From NCBI RefSeq assembly GCF_000007705.1, contig NC_005085.1, forward strand, positions 1,683,752-1,747,751: a stretch of DNA of 64,000 bases, given 5' to 3'. Of the stretch, positions 45,678-56,447 are shown one piece after another. The stretch's first letter is position 1. Every line of letters starts with the position of its first letter. The translations under genes and the position numbers were made by a program. The notes under the pieces are model-generated. The model did no database searches and was not told the DNA's origin. It saw only the letters and a program-made list of their open reading frames with translations. This DNA comes from Chromobacterium violaceum ATCC 12472 (GTDB lineage: Bacteria > Pseudomonadota > Gammaproteobacteria > Burkholderiales > Chromobacteriaceae).

Positions 45678-45808
45678 ATCGAAGCAAACAACAAAGGAGA
45701 AGCCATAAGAAGCATCGTTATATTAGTAATTCTTGATTCTGCTTGCTTTGACTTGAAACAAACTTACAGATTCTGTTGGTTTGGATTATCTGTTGTATTA
45801 CAGCCTGC

Positions 45809-46291
45809 TCATGCGGCCAGCGTCTTGCTCAGCTCGATGCGCTCATCGTCGACGCCGGCCGGATAGGGCTGGATCGCGCTCTGGCTGTAACCCAGCCGCT
45901 GGTAGAAGCGCAGGTTGTCGGGCAGGCGCCGCCGGGTGGACAGCTTCAGTTTCCGCACGCCCTGGCGGCTGAGCTGATGTTCCGCGTGGCTCATCAACGC
46001 CGATCCGAGGCCGTAGCCTTGCCAGTCCGGATGGGTGCAGACGCGCTTGACTTCGGCGCAGCCGTCGTCGGGCGGCAGCACCAGCAGGCAGGCCACCGGC
46101 TGTCCTTGCCGTTCGGCGACGAAGATCTGGCTGCCGCTGGCCAGGTGGCCGGTCAGGCTGGCGACGGTTTCGTCCAGCGCGGTGGGGCGGCTGGGCAGCA
46201 TCGTTTGCAGCGGGCCGAAGGCCTGTTGCAGCAACAGGCGGATGGCGGGGAGGTCGTCCCAGCCGGCGAGGCGAAATGCGGTGTCGCTCAT
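45809..46291 (-). CDS. GNAT family N-acetyltransferase
   Basis: The 160-residue protein starts MSDTAFRLAGWDDLPAIRLL and has the GNAT core: strand IFVAERQGQPVACLLV, the acetyl-CoA-binding loop VCTHPDWQGYGLGSALMSHAE (Q/RxxGxG/A form QGYGLG) and the terminal NLRFYQRLGYSQ motif. The substrate is unknown; this class often modifies small amines. An AT-rich 130-base tail separates it from its terminator. Confidence 0.88.
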   Translation of the reverse strand: MSDTAFRLAGWDDLPAIRLLLQQAFGPLQTMLPSRPTALDETVASLTGHLASGSQIFVAERQGQPVACLLVLPPDDGCAEVKRVCTHPDWQGYGLGSALMSHAEHQLSRQGVRKLKLSTRRRLPDNLRFYQRLGYSQSAIQPYPAGVDDERIELSKTLAA

Positions 46292-46346
46292 GGCGTGCTC
46301 CTGAGGATGGGCCGCCGTCGAGTGTAATGAAAAATTATGAAGATAT

Positions 46347-46378
46347 GAAAAACGGCCACATGGAATCCATGCGGCCGT
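46347..46378 (-). terminator. Rho-independent terminator after alaS
   Basis: Minus strand: a 12-bp stem (one G-T wobble) formed by 46367-46378 with 46352-46363 around a 3-base loop, followed by five T. It lies 28 bases past the alaS stop. Confidence 0.88.
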
Positions 46379-46405
46379 TTGTTCTGCGCAACACGAGGGG
46401 ACGGT

Positions 46406-49039
46406 TTACAGCTTGCCGGCCACCCAGGCTTGCACGCCGTTCAGCGCGGCGTCCAGGTTTTCCGGCTGGGTGCCGCCGGCCTGGGCCATGTCGGGGCGGC
46501 CGCCGCCCTTGCCGCCTACTTGCTGGGCGACGAAGTTGACCAGTTCGCCGGCTTTCAGCTTGCCGGTCAGGTCGGCGGTGACGCCGGCCACCAGCGCCAC
46601 TTTGCCGTCGCCCTTGGCGGCCAGCACGATGGCCGCGGAGCCCAGCTTGTCCTTCAGCTTGTCCAGCGTCTCGCGCAGCGCGGTGTTGTCGGCGCCCGGC
46701 AGCTCGGCGGCCAGCACCTTGACGCCGTTGATGTCGGCGGCGGCGTCGGCCAGGCTGTCGCCGGCGGAAGAGGCCAGTTGTCCCTTCAGCTTGGCCAGCT
46801 CCTTCTCCAGCGCCTTGGCGCTGTCCTGCAGCGCGGCGATCTTGGCCAGCACTTCGTCGCTGGTCTGCGCTTTCAGCGCGGCGGCGGCTTCCTTGATCAG
46901 CGCGTCCTGGGCCTGGATGTAGGCCAGCGCGCCTTCGCCGGTGACCGCTTCGATGCGGCGCACGCCGGCGGCCACGCCGCCTTCGGCGACGATCTTGAAC
47001 AGGCCGATGTCGCCGGTGCGCTTGACGTGGGTGCCGCCGCACAGTTCGGCGGAGAAGTCGCCCATGGTCAGCACGCGGACCTCGTCGCCGTATTTTTCGC
47101 CGAACAGCATCATCGCGCCGGACTTCTGCGCCGCTTCCATGCTCATCAGCTCGGCCTTGACCTCGTAGTTGGCGGCGATCACGTGGTTGACCACGCGCTC
47201 CAGCTCGGCGATCTGCGCGGCGGTGACGGCTTCGCCGTGGGCGAAGTCGAAGCGGGTGCGTTCCGGGTTCACCAGCGAACCCTTCTGCACCACGTGGCCG
47301 CCCAGCACATGGCGCAATGCCGCGTGCAGCAGGTGGGTGGCCGAGTGGTTGCGGGCGCTGGCCTGGCGCTGGTGCAGGTCGATGGTGGCGGTGACGGCGT
47401 CGCCCACTTTCAGCGCGCCGCGGGCGAGCTTGCCCTTGTGGCCGAAGGCCGCGCCCTGAATCTTCTGGGTGTCGGCCACGTCGAACAGCGCGGCGATGCC
47501 GCCGGCGGCGGAGATTTCGCCGACGTCGCCCACCTGGCCGCCGCCCTCGGCGTAGAAGGCGGTGCCATCCAGCACCACGATGCCTTCGTCGCCGGCGGAC
47601 AGGCTGTCGACCGGATCGGTGCCCTTGTACAGCGCCAGCACTTTGGCCTCGACGCTGGACTTGTCGTAGCCGTGGAAACGGGTGTCTTCGCCGTCGTAGG
47701 CGATCTTGCCGCTCATCTTGAAGTTGGAGCCGGCGCGGCCGCGCTCGCGCTGGGCCTCCATCGCGCGCTCGAAGCCTTCCAGGTCGGCGTGGATGCCGCG
47801 CTCGCGGCAGATGTCGGCGGTCAGGTCCACCGGGAAGCCGAAGGTGTCGTACAGCTTGAAGATGGTGTCGCCGTCCAGCGCCGTCTTGCCGCCTTCCAGC
47901 GCGGAGTCCACCAGGCCCATGCCGATTTCCAGCGTTTCGGCGAACTTGATTTCCTCGGCGCGCAGCGCGTCCTCGATATGGGCCTGCTTCTCGCGCAGCT
48001 CCGGATAGGCTTCGCCCATCTCGGCGACCAGGTCGGCGACGATCTTGTGGAAGAACAGGCCCTTCTGGCCCAGCTTGTAGCCGTGGCGGATCGCGCGGCG
48101 GGCGATGCGGCGCAGCACGTAGCCGCGGCCCTCGTTGGACGGCAGAATGCCGTCGGCGACCATGAAGGAGCAGGCGCGGATGTGGTCGGCGATCACTTTC
48201 AGCGACGGCACGTCCTGGCTGTATTCGACGCCGGTTTCGCGGGCGGCTGCGCGCACCAGACAGGCCAGCGCGTCGGTTTCGTAGTTGGACTTCACGTGCT
48301 GCAGCACGGTGGACAGGCGCTCCAGGCCCATGCCGGTGTCGACGGATGGCTTGGGCAGCGGGTGCAGCGTGCCGGCTTCGTCGCGGTTGAACTGCATGAA
48401 GACGTTGTTCCAGATCTCCATGAAGCGGTCGCCGTCTTCGTCCGGGCTGCCCGGAGGGCCGCCGGCGACGGACGGGCCGTGGTCGAAGAAGATCTCGGTG
48501 CACGGGCCGCAAGGGCCGGTGTCGCCCATGGTCCAGAAGTTGTCGGACGCGTACGGCGCGCCCTTGTTGTCGCCGATGCGGACGATCTTGTCGGCCGGCA
48601 GGCCGACGGTCTGGTGCCAGATGTCGTAGGCTTCATCGTCGGTGGCGTACACCGTCACCATCAGCTTGTCCTTCGGCAGCGCCAGCCATTGCTCGCCGGT
48701 GAGGAATTCCCAGGCGAAGGTGATGGCGTCGCGCTTGAAGTAGTCGCCGAAGCTGAAGTTGCCCAGCATTTCGAAGAAGGTATGGTGGCGCGCGGTGTAG
48801 CCGACGTTTTCCAGGTCGTTGTGCTTGCCGCCCGCGCGCAGGCATTTCTGGCTGGTGGTGGCGCGGGTGTAGTCGCGCTTCTCGAAGCCCAGGAACACGT
48901 CCTTGAATTGCACCATGCCGGCGACGGTGAACATCAGCGTCGGGTCGTTGCCGGGGATCAGGCTGCTGGAGGGAACTACCTGGTGGCCTTTGGAGGCGAA
49001 GAAATCCAGGAATTTCTTGCGAATTTCAGAGGTTTTCAT
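46406..49039 (-). CDS. alaS: Alanyl-tRNA synthetase
   Basis: Charges tRNA-Ala. The 877-residue protein starts [20 protein letters not shown] and has the class II core ([37 protein letters not shown]), the tRNA-recognition middle domain, and the editing domain with [17 protein letters not shown] (HxxxH) and [15 protein letters not shown]-terminal coiled coil and DHHA1-type glycine-rich domain end in [17 protein letters not shown]. Length is typical (E. coli 876). The start was set at the conserved MKTSEIR; the frame extends 29 codons upstream without support. Last gene of the recA-recX-SRPBCC-alaS strand run, 64 bases after the SRPBCC gene. Confidence 0.98.
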   Translation of the reverse strand: MKTSEIRKKFLDFFASKGHQVVPSSSLIPGNDPTLMFTVAGMVQFKDVFLGFEKRDYTRATTSQKCLRAGGKHNDLENVGYTARHHTFFEMLGNFSFGDYFKRDAITFAWEFLTGEQWLALPKDKLMVTVYATDDEAYDIWHQTVGLPADKIVRIGDNKGAPYASDNFWTMGDTGPCGPCTEIFFDHGPSVAGGPPGSPDEDGDRFMEIWNNVFMQFNRDEAGTLHPLPKPSVDTGMGLERLSTVLQHVKSNYETDALACLVRAAARETGVEYSQDVPSLKVIADHIRACSFMVADGILPSNEGRGYVLRRIARRAIRHGYKLGQKGLFFHKIVADLVAEMGEAYPELREKQAHIEDALRAEEIKFAETLEIGMGLVDSALEGGKTALDGDTIFKLYDTFGFPVDLTADICRERGIHADLEGFERAMEAQRERGRAGSNFKMSGKIAYDGEDTRFHGYDKSSVEAKVLALYKGTDPVDSLSAGDEGIVVLDGTAFYAEGGGQVGDVGEISAAGGIAALFDVADTQKIQGAAFGHKGKLARGALKVGDAVTATIDLHQRQASARNHSATHLLHAALRHVLGGHVVQKGSLVNPERTRFDFAHGEAVTAAQIAELERVVNHVIAANYEVKAELMSMEAAQKSGAMMLFGEKYGDEVRVLTMGDFSAELCGGTHVKRTGDIGLFKIVAEGGVAAGVRRIEAVTGEGALAYIQAQDALIKEAAAALKAQTSDEVLAKIAALQDSAKALEKELAKLKGQLASSAGDSLADAAADINGVKVLAAELPGADNTALRETLDKLKDKLGSAAIVLAAKGDGKVALVAGVTADLTGKLKAGELVNFVAQQVGGKGGGRPDMAQAGGTQPENLDAALNGVQAWVAGKL

Positions 49040-49103
49040 GATTTTTCGGTCAATTTTCAAAATCTGGTCCGGGCGCCGTGCCAGGACGAATCCATCGATT
49101 GTG

Positions 49104-49562
49104 TCAAGCCGGGGCCTGGCTGGCAAGCGCTTCGCAGCGCTGCTTCAAGGCCTGGTTCATTTGCAGGAAGCCTTGGCGGACGCGTTCCAGCCGCCCGCCG
49201 CCGATCAGCGGCAGCAGAATGCCCGAGAAATCTTCGCCGTGATGCAGGCGGGTGCCGCCGTCATCCAGCGCTTCCAGCCGGAAGCGGTGCTCGCCGTCCA
49301 GCAGGCCGGAAACGAGCAGTTCGCCGCGCCAGGCCAGCAGCGCGCCGGCATCGAACGCCGTCAGCCGCGGCCGGAAGGTCAGGTGGCGGCCGCCGGGCGG
49401 GCGGAGGGTGGCCACCAGCCGCGCGCCCGCTTCGTGGCGGCCGTGCAGGCCGACGATGAACGGGTTCCACTCCGGGTAGCGCCGCCAGTCTGTCAGCACC
49501 CGCCACACCCGCTCCGGGCTGGCGGCGATGTCGATCTGGGTGGCGATGCTGCGCGTGGCCAT
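49104..49562 (-). CDS. SRPBCC-fold protein (polyketide cyclase/START-like)
   Basis: The 152-residue protein starts [20 protein letters not shown]. It has the helix-grip fold pattern: [27 protein letters not shown] at the N terminus, the central strands around [13 protein letters not shown], and a C-terminal long helix ([23 protein letters not shown]). Proteins of this family bind hydrophobic ligands or act as Ahsa1-type cofactors; none of those roles can be picked here. It is 3 bases after recX, so it is probably co-transcribed with recA-recX although unrelated to repair in known genomes. Confidence 0.85.
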   Translation of the reverse strand: MATRSIATQIDIAASPERVWRVLTDWRRYPEWNPFIVGLHGRHEAGARLVATLRPPGGRHLTFRPRLTAFDAGALLAWRGELLVSGLLDGEHRFRLEALDDGGTRLHHGEDFSGILLPLIGGGRLERVRQGFLQMNQALKQRCEALASQAPA

Positions 49563-49565
49563 GGC

Positions 49566-50024
49566 TCAGTCCTCGTAGAAGTCGTCGTCCGCGCCGCCCG
49601 CCAGCACCTGGCGGATCACGTCGGCCGGAAAGCCGCGCTGCGCCAGGAAACGGTACTGCCTGGCTTTCTCCGCGGCGTCGGCCGGCAGGCGGCCGAATTT
49701 CTTGCGCCACTGCTCGCGCGCGCTGGCGAGGTCGTCCTGGCCGGACAGCGCCTCGCGTATGGTGTCGCTGTCCACGCCGCGCTGGCGCATTTCCTGCGCC
49801 AGGCGGCGGCTGCCGAACTTTGTTCCCTTGCTGCTGGCGAACTGGCGGGCGAAGCGGTCGTCCGACTGCCAGTTCGAGGCGGCCAGCTCGTCCAGCGCCG
49901 CGTTGAGCTCGTCCTCGCTGTCGGCAAAAGGCGCGAGCCGCCGAACCAGTTCCTGCCGGGTGTATTCCCGGCGGGACAGCAGTTCGGCGGCCCGCGCCTT
50001 CAGGCTTTTGCCTTCCGCCGCCAT
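49566..50024 (-). CDS. recX: Regulatory protein RecX
   Basis: Small inhibitor of RecA filament growth. The 152-residue protein starts [20 protein letters not shown] and has three-helix repeats: [38 protein letters not shown] with the conserved D-RF-A, and [22 protein letters not shown], followed by the terminal repeat. It overlaps the recA stop by one base (TGATG), the usual arrangement. An upstream in-frame region to 50153 is inside recA and was excluded. Confidence 0.95.
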   Translation of the reverse strand: MAAEGKSLKARAAELLSRREYTRQELVRRLAPFADSEDELNAALDELAASNWQSDDRFARQFASSKGTKFGSRRLAQEMRQRGVDSDTIREALSGQDDLASAREQWRKKFGRLPADAAEKARQYRFLAQRGFPADVIRQVLAGGADDDFYED

Positions 50025-51076
50025 CAGGCGTCGAAGGCGTCGTCGGCGAACTCTTCGTCGCCCTGGTTTTCGTTGATTTCGATCTTCACGCCCACCGCTT
50101 CGCGGATCTTGCGCTCGATCTCGTCGGCGATGGCCGGGTTGGCTTTCAGCCATTCGCGGGTGTTGTCCTTGCCCTGGCCGATCTTCTGGCCGTTGTACGC
50201 GTACCAGGCGCCGGACTTGTCGATGAAGCCGTGCTTGACGCCCAGCTCGATGATTTCGCCCTGGCGCGAGATGCCCTCGCCGTACAGGATTTCGAAATCG
50301 GCCTGGCGGAACGGCGGGGACACCTTGTTCTTCACCACTTTGACGCGAGTGTCGTTGCCGATCACTTCGTCGCCCTTCTTGATGCCGCCGGTGCGGCGGA
50401 TGTCCAGGCGCACGGAGGCGTAGAACTTCAGCGCGTTGCCGCCGGTGGTGGTTTCCGGGTTGCCGAACATCACGCCGATCTTCATGCGGATCTGGTTGAT
50501 GAAGATCACCAGGGTGTTGGTGCGCTTGATGTTGCCGGTCAGCTTGCGCAGCGCCTGGCTCATCAGGCGGGCCTGCAGGCCGACGTGGCTGTCGCCCATC
50601 TCGCCCTCGATTTCAGCCTTGGGCACCAGCGCGGCGACGGAGTCGACCACGATCACGTCCACGCCGCTGGAGCGAACCAGCATGTCGCAGATTTCCAGCG
50701 CCTGCTCGCCGGTGTCCGGCTGCGAGATCAGCAGGTCTTCGACGTTGACGCCCAGCTTCTGCGCGTAAACCGGGTCCAGCGCGTTTTCGGCGTCGATGTA
50801 GGCGCAGGTGCCGCCCAGTTTTTGCGCCTCGGCCACGGCCTGCAGACACAAGGTGGTTTTACCCGACGACTCCGGGCCGTAGATTTCGACCACGCGGCCG
50901 CGCGGCAGGCCGCCGACGCCCAGCGCCAGGTCCAGGGTCAGCGAGCCGGTGGAGATCACTTGCAGGTTTTCGGTGATCTGGTTGTCGCTCATGCGCATGA
51001 TCGAGCCCTTGCCAAATTGCTTTTCAATCTGGGCCAGGGCAGCGGCCAGCGCCTTGCTCTTGTCTTCGGAAGCCAT
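50024..51076 (-). CDS. recA: Recombinase RecA
   Basis: The 350-residue protein starts [20 protein letters not shown]. It has Walker [11 protein letters not shown] (about 67-76), the Walker B strand [21 protein letters not shown], loop L1 [18 protein letters not shown], loop L2 [28 protein letters not shown], and the acidic C-terminal tail [11 protein letters not shown]. No intein. The upstream 150 bases to hrcA contain no CTG-N10-CAG LexA-type palindrome that I can see. Translationally coupled to recX. Confidence 0.98.
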   Translation of the reverse strand: MASEDKSKALAAALAQIEKQFGKGSIMRMSDNQITENLQVISTGSLTLDLALGVGGLPRGRVVEIYGPESSGKTTLCLQAVAEAQKLGGTCAYIDAENALDPVYAQKLGVNVEDLLISQPDTGEQALEICDMLVRSSGVDVIVVDSVAALVPKAEIEGEMGDSHVGLQARLMSQALRKLTGNIKRTNTLVIFINQIRMKIGVMFGNPETTTGGNALKFYASVRLDIRRTGGIKKGDEVIGNDTRVKVVKNKVSPPFRQADFEILYGEGISRQGEIIELGVKHGFIDKSGAWYAYNGQKIGQGKDNTREWLKANPAIADEIERKIREAVGVKIEINENQGDEEFADDAFDA

Positions 51077-51220
51077 GCTGTCTCCAAATGGGGTAGTCGG
51101 ACCAATGATGGGGGCGATTATCGCAGAAAAAAGCTGGGCCAACAGCAGCTTGGGGCCGCGGTTTTCGTGCCATGGTCGTAAAGCCGCGCCACGGCCCCTT
51201 TTGGCGCGGTGCAGGATGTG

Positions 51221-51226
51221 TACAAT
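51221..51226 (+). promoter_or_regulatory. Candidate -10 box of hrcA placed close to the start codon
   Basis: TACAAT lies 7 bases before the hrcA ATG (51233), so transcription from it would begin at or near the start codon. A TTGGCG at 51201-51206 is 14 bases upstream, too close for a standard -35. No CIRCE-type inverted repeat is visible here. Confidence 0.35.
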
Positions 51227-51232
51227 GGGGAC

Positions 51233-52255
51233 ATGATGAACGAACGCGCCCAACATTTGCTGAAGGCGCTGATCGAACGGTACATCGCCGACGGTCAGCC
51301 GGTCGCCTCCAAGACCCTGTCGCTGCTGCCCGGCGTGGAGCTGTCGTCGGCCACGGTGCGCAACGTGCTGGCCGATCTGGAAAACATGGGCCTGATCGCC
51401 TCGCCGCACACCTCGGCGGGCCGGGTGCCCACTGCGCGCGGCTACCGGTTGTTCGTCGACCGGCTGCTGACGATACGGCCGCTGGACGAGCTGTCGCGCC
51501 ACGAACTGGAGGCCAATCTGCAGCCGGACAGCCCGCAGCGCATCGTGCAGGCGGCGTCGTCGCTGCTCTCCGAGCTGACCAGTTTCGCCGGCGTGGTGCT
51601 GACGCCGCAGCGCAGCGACGTCGCTTTCCGCCAGATCGAATTTCTGCGCCTGTCCGAACGGCGGGTGCTGATGATACTGGTGACGCTGGACGGCGACGTG
51701 CAGAACCATTTGCTGGTGACGGAGCGCGATTACACGCCGAGCGAGTTGATCGAGGCCGGCAATTTCATCAACCAGCATTACGCCGGCCAAGGGCTGAGCG
51801 CCGTCGCGCAGCGGGTGGAGAGCGAGCTCAAGCAGCTGCAGGGAGACATCGCCGAGCTGATGGCCGCCGCGGTGAAGCTTGGCCAGCAGACGCTGGCCAA
51901 GCGCAGCGAGGACGTGGTGGTCAGCGGCGGCTCGCGCCTGCTGCAGGTGCACGACCTGTCCGACGACCTGTCGCGGCTGCGGGAGCTGTTCGGCGTGTTC
52001 GAGCGCAAGACCGAGCTCTTGAAGCTGCTGGCGCAGGGCAGGGAGGCGCAGGGCGTGAACATTTTCATCGGCGAGGAGTCTGGAGTCATGACGCTGGACG
52101 AATGCTCGGTGGTGACCGCGCCCTACTGCATCAACGGCCAAGTGGTCGGCACGCTCGGCGTGGTCGGCCCCACGCGCATGGCCTACGAGCGGGTGATCCC
52201 CATCGTCGACATCACCGCCCGCCTGGTCAGCAACGCGCTGTCCTTCCGTGAATGA
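51233..52255 (+). CDS. hrcA: Heat-inducible transcription repressor HrcA
   Basis: Repressor that binds CIRCE elements in front of groE/dnaK operons. The 340-residue protein starts [23 protein letters not shown], a winged-helix domain with [33 protein letters not shown] and [23 protein letters not shown], then a GAF-like domain and dimerisation region ending [23 protein letters not shown] and [24 protein letters not shown]. It is divergent from recA. The next gene, mltB, follows after 31 bases on the same strand; dnaK, grpE and groE are not in the window, so its targets are elsewhere. Confidence 0.96.
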   Translation: MMNERAQHLLKALIERYIADGQPVASKTLSLLPGVELSSATVRNVLADLENMGLIASPHTSAGRVPTARGYRLFVDRLLTIRPLDELSRHELEANLQPDSPQRIVQAASSLLSELTSFAGVVLTPQRSDVAFRQIEFLRLSERRVLMILVTLDGDVQNHLLVTERDYTPSELIEAGNFINQHYAGQGLSAVAQRVESELKQLQGDIAELMAAAVKLGQQTLAKRSEDVVVSGGSRLLQVHDLSDDLSRLRELFGVFERKTELLKLLAQGREAQGVNIFIGEESGVMTLDECSVVTAPYCINGQVVGTLGVVGPTRMAYERVIPIVDITARLVSNALSFRE

Positions 52256-52286
52256 ATCCGAGCCATACCCAAAAGAAAGCAGAATC

Positions 52287-53327
52287 ATGAAATCGATGTT
52301 GAAACTGGCCATCGCCGCCGCCCTGGCCGGCGCGGCCCTCACCGCCCCGCCAGCCCAGGCTGACGCCGCCTTCCTGTCTCGCCCCGATGTGCAGCGCTAC
52401 ATCGACGAGCAGGTGGCGAGCGGCCAGTTCAATCGCCCCGAACTGGAGGCGGTGTTCGCCAATGTCGAGCTGAAGCCCAACATCATCCGCATCCTGGACA
52501 AGCCGTCCACCTCGCGGCCGTGGTACCAGTTCCGCGCGTCCACCGTCAACGACAAGCTGATCGCGGACGGAACCGCGTTCTGGCAGGCCAACGCCGACGC
52601 GCTGTCCCGCGCCGAGCGCCAGTACGGCGTGGCGCCGGAGGTGATCGTCGCCATTCTGGGCGTGGAAACCCATTACGGCCGCAACACCGGCAGCTTCCGC
52701 CTGGTGGATTCCTTGTCCACCATCGGCTTCGACTACCCGCGCCGCGCCGCGTACTTCCGCGGCGAACTGACCCAGTTCCTGCTGCTGGCGAAGGAGGAGG
52801 GCAAGGACCCGCTGACGCTGAAGGGGTCCTACGCCGGCGCGATGGGCCTGCCGCAGTTCATGCCGTCCAGCTACCGCAAGTGGGCGGTGGACTTTGACGG
52901 CAGCGGCCACCGCGACATCTGGAACAACCCGCATGACGCCATCGGCAGCGTCGCCCATTATTTCCAGCTGCACGGCTGGCGGCACGGCGACGACGTGGTG
53001 GCGCCGGCCAGCGTGGCGCCAGGCGCCCAGGTCGACAAGCTGCTGGCCGACAAATTCAACTTGCACTACACGGTGGGCGAGCTGCGCAAGCTGGGCGTGG
53101 CGCCGCAGGCGCAGCTGGCCGACGACGTGCCGGCGGTGCTGTTCTCGCTGGAGACCGCGCCCGGCGTCACCGAATACTGGCTGGGCCTGAACAACTTCTA
53201 CGCGATCACCCGCTACAACCGCAGCACGCTGTACGCCAAGGCGGTGCAGGAAATCGCCGATCAGCTGCGCGCGCGCTACTACGCGACGCTGGCGCAGCGG
53301 CCGGACCCGGCGTCCGTCGCGCAGTAA
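52287..53327 (+). CDS. mltB: Membrane-bound/periplasmic lytic murein transglycosylase B
   Basis: Cleaves the glycan strands of peptidoglycan with formation of 1,6-anhydroMurNAc. The 346-residue precursor starts [20 protein letters not shown] with a signal peptide (cleavage likely after QADA); no lipobox Cys is seen, so it is a soluble periplasmic form. The transglycosylase family 3 domain has the catalytic Glu (E127) in [30 protein letters not shown], and [25 protein letters not shown]. It lies 31 bases after hrcA and may be co-transcribed. Confidence 0.94.
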   Translation: MKSMLKLAIAAALAGAALTAPPAQADAAFLSRPDVQRYIDEQVASGQFNRPELEAVFANVELKPNIIRILDKPSTSRPWYQFRASTVNDKLIADGTAFWQANADALSRAERQYGVAPEVIVAILGVETHYGRNTGSFRLVDSLSTIGFDYPRRAAYFRGELTQFLLLAKEEGKDPLTLKGSYAGAMGLPQFMPSSYRKWAVDFDGSGHRDIWNNPHDAIGSVAHYFQLHGWRHGDDVVAPASVAPGAQVDKLLADKFNLHYTVGELRKLGVAPQAQLADDVPAVLFSLETAPGVTEYWLGLNNFYAITRYNRSTLYAKAVQEIADQLRARYYATLAQRPDPASVAQ

Positions 53328-53348
53328 GGCCGGGCCCGCGCAACCGGC

Positions 53349-53379
53349 CACCGGCGCCGCCCGCGCGGCCGCGCCGGTG
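53349..53379. other. GC hairpin between mltB and dnaX
   Basis: CACCGGCGC and GCGCCGGTG pair perfectly (9 bp) around a 13-base GC loop, 21 bases after the mltB stop. No U-run follows, so it is only a possible terminator. Confidence 0.35.
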
Positions 53380-53409
53380 AAACCTGTCGCCTTGCGCGGC
53401 AATTCCCGT

Positions 53410-53415
53410 TAAAAT
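53410..53415 (+). promoter_or_regulatory. Candidate -10 box of dnaX
   Basis: TAAAAT sits 8 bases before the dnaX ATG. The bases between are CCGCCCCC, with no Shine-Dalgarno sequence, so the message could start at or next to the ATG. Confidence 0.35.
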
Positions 53416-53423
53416 CCGCCCCC

Positions 53424-55343
53424 ATGAGCTATCAAGTCCTTGCCCGCAAGTGGCGCCCCAAACGCTTCGCCGACCTGGTCGGCCAGGAGCACGTGGTGCG
53501 CGCCCTCTCCAACGCCCTGAAAGAGCAGCGGCTTCACCACGCCTACCTGCTGACCGGCACCCGGGGCGTCGGCAAGACCACCATCGCCCGCATTCTGGCC
53601 AAAAGCCTGAACTGCGAGACCGGCACCACGGCCGAGCCCTGCGGCGAATGCCAGGCCTGCCGCCAGATCGACAGCGGCCGCTTCGTCGACCTCTTGGAGA
53701 TCGACGCCGCGTCCAACACCGGCATCGACAACATCCGCGAAGTGCTGGAAAACGCCCAGTACGCGCCTACGATGGGCCGCTTCAAGGTCTACATCATCGA
53801 CGAAGTGCACATGCTGTCGAAGAGCGCGTTCAACGCGATGCTGAAGACGCTGGAAGAGCCGCCCGGCCACGTCAAGTTCATCCTGGCCACCACCGATCCG
53901 CAGAAGGTTCCGGTGACGGTGCTGTCCCGCTGCCTGCAGTTTTCCTTGCGCAACATGACGCCGCAGCAGGTGTCCAGCCACCTGGCCCACATGCTGGACA
54001 TCGAAGGCATCCATTACGAGGCGCCGGCGCTGGCCTTGCTGGGCCGCGCGGCGTCCGGCTCGATGCGCGACGCGCAGTCGCTGCTGGACCAAGCCATCGC
54101 CTACGGCCTGGGCGAGGTCAAGGAAGACGGCGTGCGCGCGATGCTGGGCGCGGTGGACCGCCGCTACCTGTTCACCCTGCTGCAGGCGCTGGCCGCGTCC
54201 GACGGCCCGGCGCTGATGGCCGAGGCCGACAGGCTGGCCGAGCGCGGCGTCAGCTTCGATTCCGCGCTGTCCGAACTGGCGGTGCTGCTGCAGCAGCTGG
54301 CATTGGCGCAGACGGTGCCGGCGGCGCTGGCGGCCGACGAGCCCGAGCGCGACACGCTGTTCGCGCTGGCCGACGCCATCGCGCCGCAGGACGTGCAGCT
54401 GTACTACCAGATCGCCATCCACGGCCGCAAGGACCTGGCCTTGGCGCCGGATGAACACGCCGGCTTCAATATGACCCTGCTGCGCATGCTGGCCTTCCAT
54501 CCGGCCAACGCGCCGGCGCAGACCGCCGCGCCCGCGCGCCCGGCCGCGGCGGTCCAGCCGCGGCCCGTGGCCGCATCGGCGGCCGCCGTCGCCAGCGTCT
54601 CGGTGCCGGCGGAGCGGGGCATGTCGCCGGCCGCGCGCGCGTTGCAGGCCGCGGGCCTCGGCGCGCAAGCGCAAGGCAAGCCCCGCGCGGCGGAACCGTC
54701 CCCGGCCGCCGAGCCGGAACCCGAGCCCGCGCCACTGCCGTCCGCCGTGGTTTCGGCTGTGTCGGAACCGTCAAAGCCCGCGCCGAGCCCGCAGCCGGCT
54801 CCGGCGCTGGCCGCGCCGGTGTCCGAGCCGGCTGCGCAGGATGACGAGGACGAGCGCGACGAGGAAGAGATCGTCGAAGCGCCCTGGTCCGACGACGACG
54901 CGATGCCGGCCTACATGCAGCAACCGCCGCTGGAGGACGAGCCGTCCAGCTATAGCTTCGACGGCGACTGGCAGCGGCTGGTCGCCGACCTGGGCGCCAA
55001 GCTCGGCGCGGCGCGGATGCTGGCGCACAACGCCGTGCTGAAGCGCTGGAGCCAGGACCGCCTGGAACTGGCCGTGCCGGAGAGCTTCCGCCACATGAGC
55101 GGACGCGACTACCAGGAAAAACTCAAAGCCGCGCTGGCCGAACGCTTCGGCCATCCGGTGGACCTCGCGGTGACGGTGGAGGAGCTGGGGATGGAAACCC
55201 CGGCGATGACCGATGCCAGGCTGCGCCAGGAGCAGCTGGCCGTCGCCCGCGAGTGCATGCAAAACGATCCGGTGGTGCAGCAGATGGTACGCGAATTCGG
55301 CGCCACGCTGCTCATCGAGACCATTCAACCCGTACAGGAGTGA
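53424..55343 (+). CDS. dnaX: DNA polymerase III subunits gamma and tau
   Basis: Clamp-loader ATPase. The 639-residue tau starts [20 protein letters not shown] and has Walker [13 protein letters not shown] (about residue 43), the zinc-binding CGECQAC, Walker [13 protein letters not shown], the SRC motif LSRCLQFSL, and sensor 2 in [14 protein letters not shown] Pro/Ala/Glu-rich linker runs from about 365 to 500 with an acidic block [10 protein letters not shown], and a C-terminal alpha-binding domain follows (about 510-639). I see no A-AAA-AAG-type slippery site, so a programmed frameshift for gamma is not evident. It is 5 bases before ybaB. Confidence 0.97.
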   Translation: MSYQVLARKWRPKRFADLVGQEHVVRALSNALKEQRLHHAYLLTGTRGVGKTTIARILAKSLNCETGTTAEPCGECQACRQIDSGRFVDLLEIDAASNTGIDNIREVLENAQYAPTMGRFKVYIIDEVHMLSKSAFNAMLKTLEEPPGHVKFILATTDPQKVPVTVLSRCLQFSLRNMTPQQVSSHLAHMLDIEGIHYEAPALALLGRAASGSMRDAQSLLDQAIAYGLGEVKEDGVRAMLGAVDRRYLFTLLQALAASDGPALMAEADRLAERGVSFDSALSELAVLLQQLALAQTVPAALAADEPERDTLFALADAIAPQDVQLYYQIAIHGRKDLALAPDEHAGFNMTLLRMLAFHPANAPAQTAAPARPAAAVQPRPVAASAAAVASVSVPAERGMSPAARALQAAGLGAQAQGKPRAAEPSPAAEPEPEPAPLPSAVVSAVSEPSKPAPSPQPAPALAAPVSEPAAQDDEDERDEEEIVEAPWSDDDAMPAYMQQPPLEDEPSSYSFDGDWQRLVADLGAKLGAARMLAHNAVLKRWSQDRLELAVPESFRHMSGRDYQEKLKAALAERFGHPVDLAVTVEELGMETPAMTDARLRQEQLAVARECMQNDPVVQQMVREFGATLLIETIQPVQE

Positions 55344-55348
55344 CCGCG

Positions 55349-55687
55349 ATGTTCGGTAAAGCTGGTATCGCCGGCCTGATGAAACAGGCCCAGCAAATGC
55401 AGGAAAACATGAAGAAGGCCCAGGAAGAGCTGGCCAAGGTGGAAGTGGAAGGCCAGTCCGGCGCCGGCATGGTCAAGGTCACCATGACCTGCTCCCACGA
55501 CGTCAAGCGCGTCGCCATCGACGACAGCGTGCTGGAAGACGCCAAGGAAGACAAGGAAATGCTGGAGGACCTGATCGCCGCCGCCTTCAACGACGCGGTG
55601 CGCAAGGTCGAGGCCACCACCCAGGAGCGGATGTCCGGCTTCACCAACGGCCTGAACCTGCCGGCCGGGATGAAGTTCCCGTTCTGA
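55349..55687 (+). CDS. ybaB: YbaB/EbfC family nucleoid-associated protein
   Basis: Small DNA-binding dimer often encoded between dnaX and recR. The 112-residue protein starts [20 protein letters not shown] and has the long N-terminal helix [45 protein letters not shown], and the helix [25 protein letters not shown] with a C terminus [12 protein letters not shown]. It starts 5 bases after dnaX, with AGGAG overlapping the dnaX stop, so it is cotranslated. The position in the dnaX-ybaB-recR order is conserved in most proteobacteria. Confidence 0.96.
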   Translation: MFGKAGIAGLMKQAQQMQENMKKAQEELAKVEVEGQSGAGMVKVTMTCSHDVKRVAIDDSVLEDAKEDKEMLEDLIAAAFNDAVRKVEATTQERMSGFTNGLNLPAGMKFPF

Positions 55688-55692
55688 TCCCA

Positions 55693-55713
55693 GGGCCCGG
55701 CGACGGGCCTTTT
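55693..55713 (+). terminator. Terminator after ybaB
   Basis: GGCCCG (55694-55699) and CGGGCC (55704-55709) form a 6-bp stem, extended by a G-T pair, around GCGA, followed by TTTT. It is short, so partial read-through into recR is possible. Confidence 0.6.
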
Positions 55714-55808
55714 CTTCGGCGCGACAGCGGCCCGCATCCCATGCCGCGGCGCTGCGCCGAGTTTCCCATCCGCGTCCCGGGACGCCGTTTTGCCTGCAGG
55801 TTGATGCC

Positions 55809-56411
55809 GTGTCGATGAAGAATCCTCCCGCGCTGGAGCAGTTGATCTCCGCGTTGAAAGTGTTGCCGGGCGTGGGGCCGAAAACCGCGCAGCGGATGGC
55901 TTTCCACCTGCTGCAGCGCGACAAGCAGGGCGCCGACAAGCTGGCGCGCGCGCTGGATCGGGCATTGACCCAGCTCACGCATTGCCAGCGCTGCAACACC
56001 TTCAGCGAGGCGGAGCTGTGCGCCATCTGCGCCGACGAGACGCGCCGCCGGGACCAGCTGTGCATCGTCGAAATGCCGGCCGACCTGATGATGCTGGAGC
56101 AGGCCAAGTGCTTCGACGGCCTGTATTTCGTGCTGATGGGGCGGATTTCGCCGCTGGACAACATCGGGCCCAAGGACCTGCACCTGGACAAGCTGTTGGC
56201 GCGGGCGCTGGACGGGCAGGTGAGCGAGATCGTGATCGCCACCAACTTCACCGCCGAGGGCGAGGTGACGTCCCACATGCTCAGCGAGTTGTTCAAGGAG
56301 CGCGGCCTGACGGTGACGCGCATCGCGCGCGGCATGCCGGTGGGCGGCGAGCTGGAATACGTCGACCTGGGCACGCTGGCGCAGGCGGTGTACGAGCGCC
56401 GCGGCGTGTAG
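55809..56411 (+). CDS. recR: Recombination mediator RecR
   Basis: Works with RecF/RecO to load RecA on gapped DNA. The 200-residue protein has the HhH region [24 protein letters not shown], the zinc motif [17 protein letters not shown], the TOPRIM domain with [19 protein letters not shown] and [22 protein letters not shown], and the terminal [21 protein letters not shown]. The start is GTG at 55809 or ATG at 55815. It is separated from ybaB by 121 bases including a short terminator, so it may have its own promoter. Confidence 0.97.
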   Translation: MSMKNPPALEQLISALKVLPGVGPKTAQRMAFHLLQRDKQGADKLARALDRALTQLTHCQRCNTFSEAELCAICADETRRRDQLCIVEMPADLMMLEQAKCFDGLYFVLMGRISPLDNIGPKDLHLDKLLARALDGQVSEIVIATNFTAEGEVTSHMLSELFKERGLTVTRIARGMPVGGELEYVDLGTLAQAVYERRGV

Positions 56412-56418
56412 TCCGGCA

Positions 56419-56447
56419 TTGTCTTGTCATGGCCGCTTCGCTAGAAT
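56419..56447 (+). promoter_or_regulatory. Sigma-70 promoter upstream of the methyltransferase gene
   Basis: TTGTCT (56419-56424), 17 bases, TAGAAT (56442-56447). It starts 8 bases after the recR stop and predicts a leader of about 225 bases, which contains a three-codon ORF (ATG at 56491, TGA at 56500-56502) with its own AGGAG. Confidence 0.55.

Noticed and set aside
51077-51232. CIRCE-type inverted repeat in front of hrcA.
   Set aside because: No TTAGCACTC-N9-GAGTGCTAA or close variant was found in the gap.
55110-55135. A possible programmed frameshift signal in dnaX (GAAAAACTC).
   Set aside because: There is no A-AAA-AAG heptamer and no following hairpin with suitable spacing; a tau-only gene is the simpler reading.
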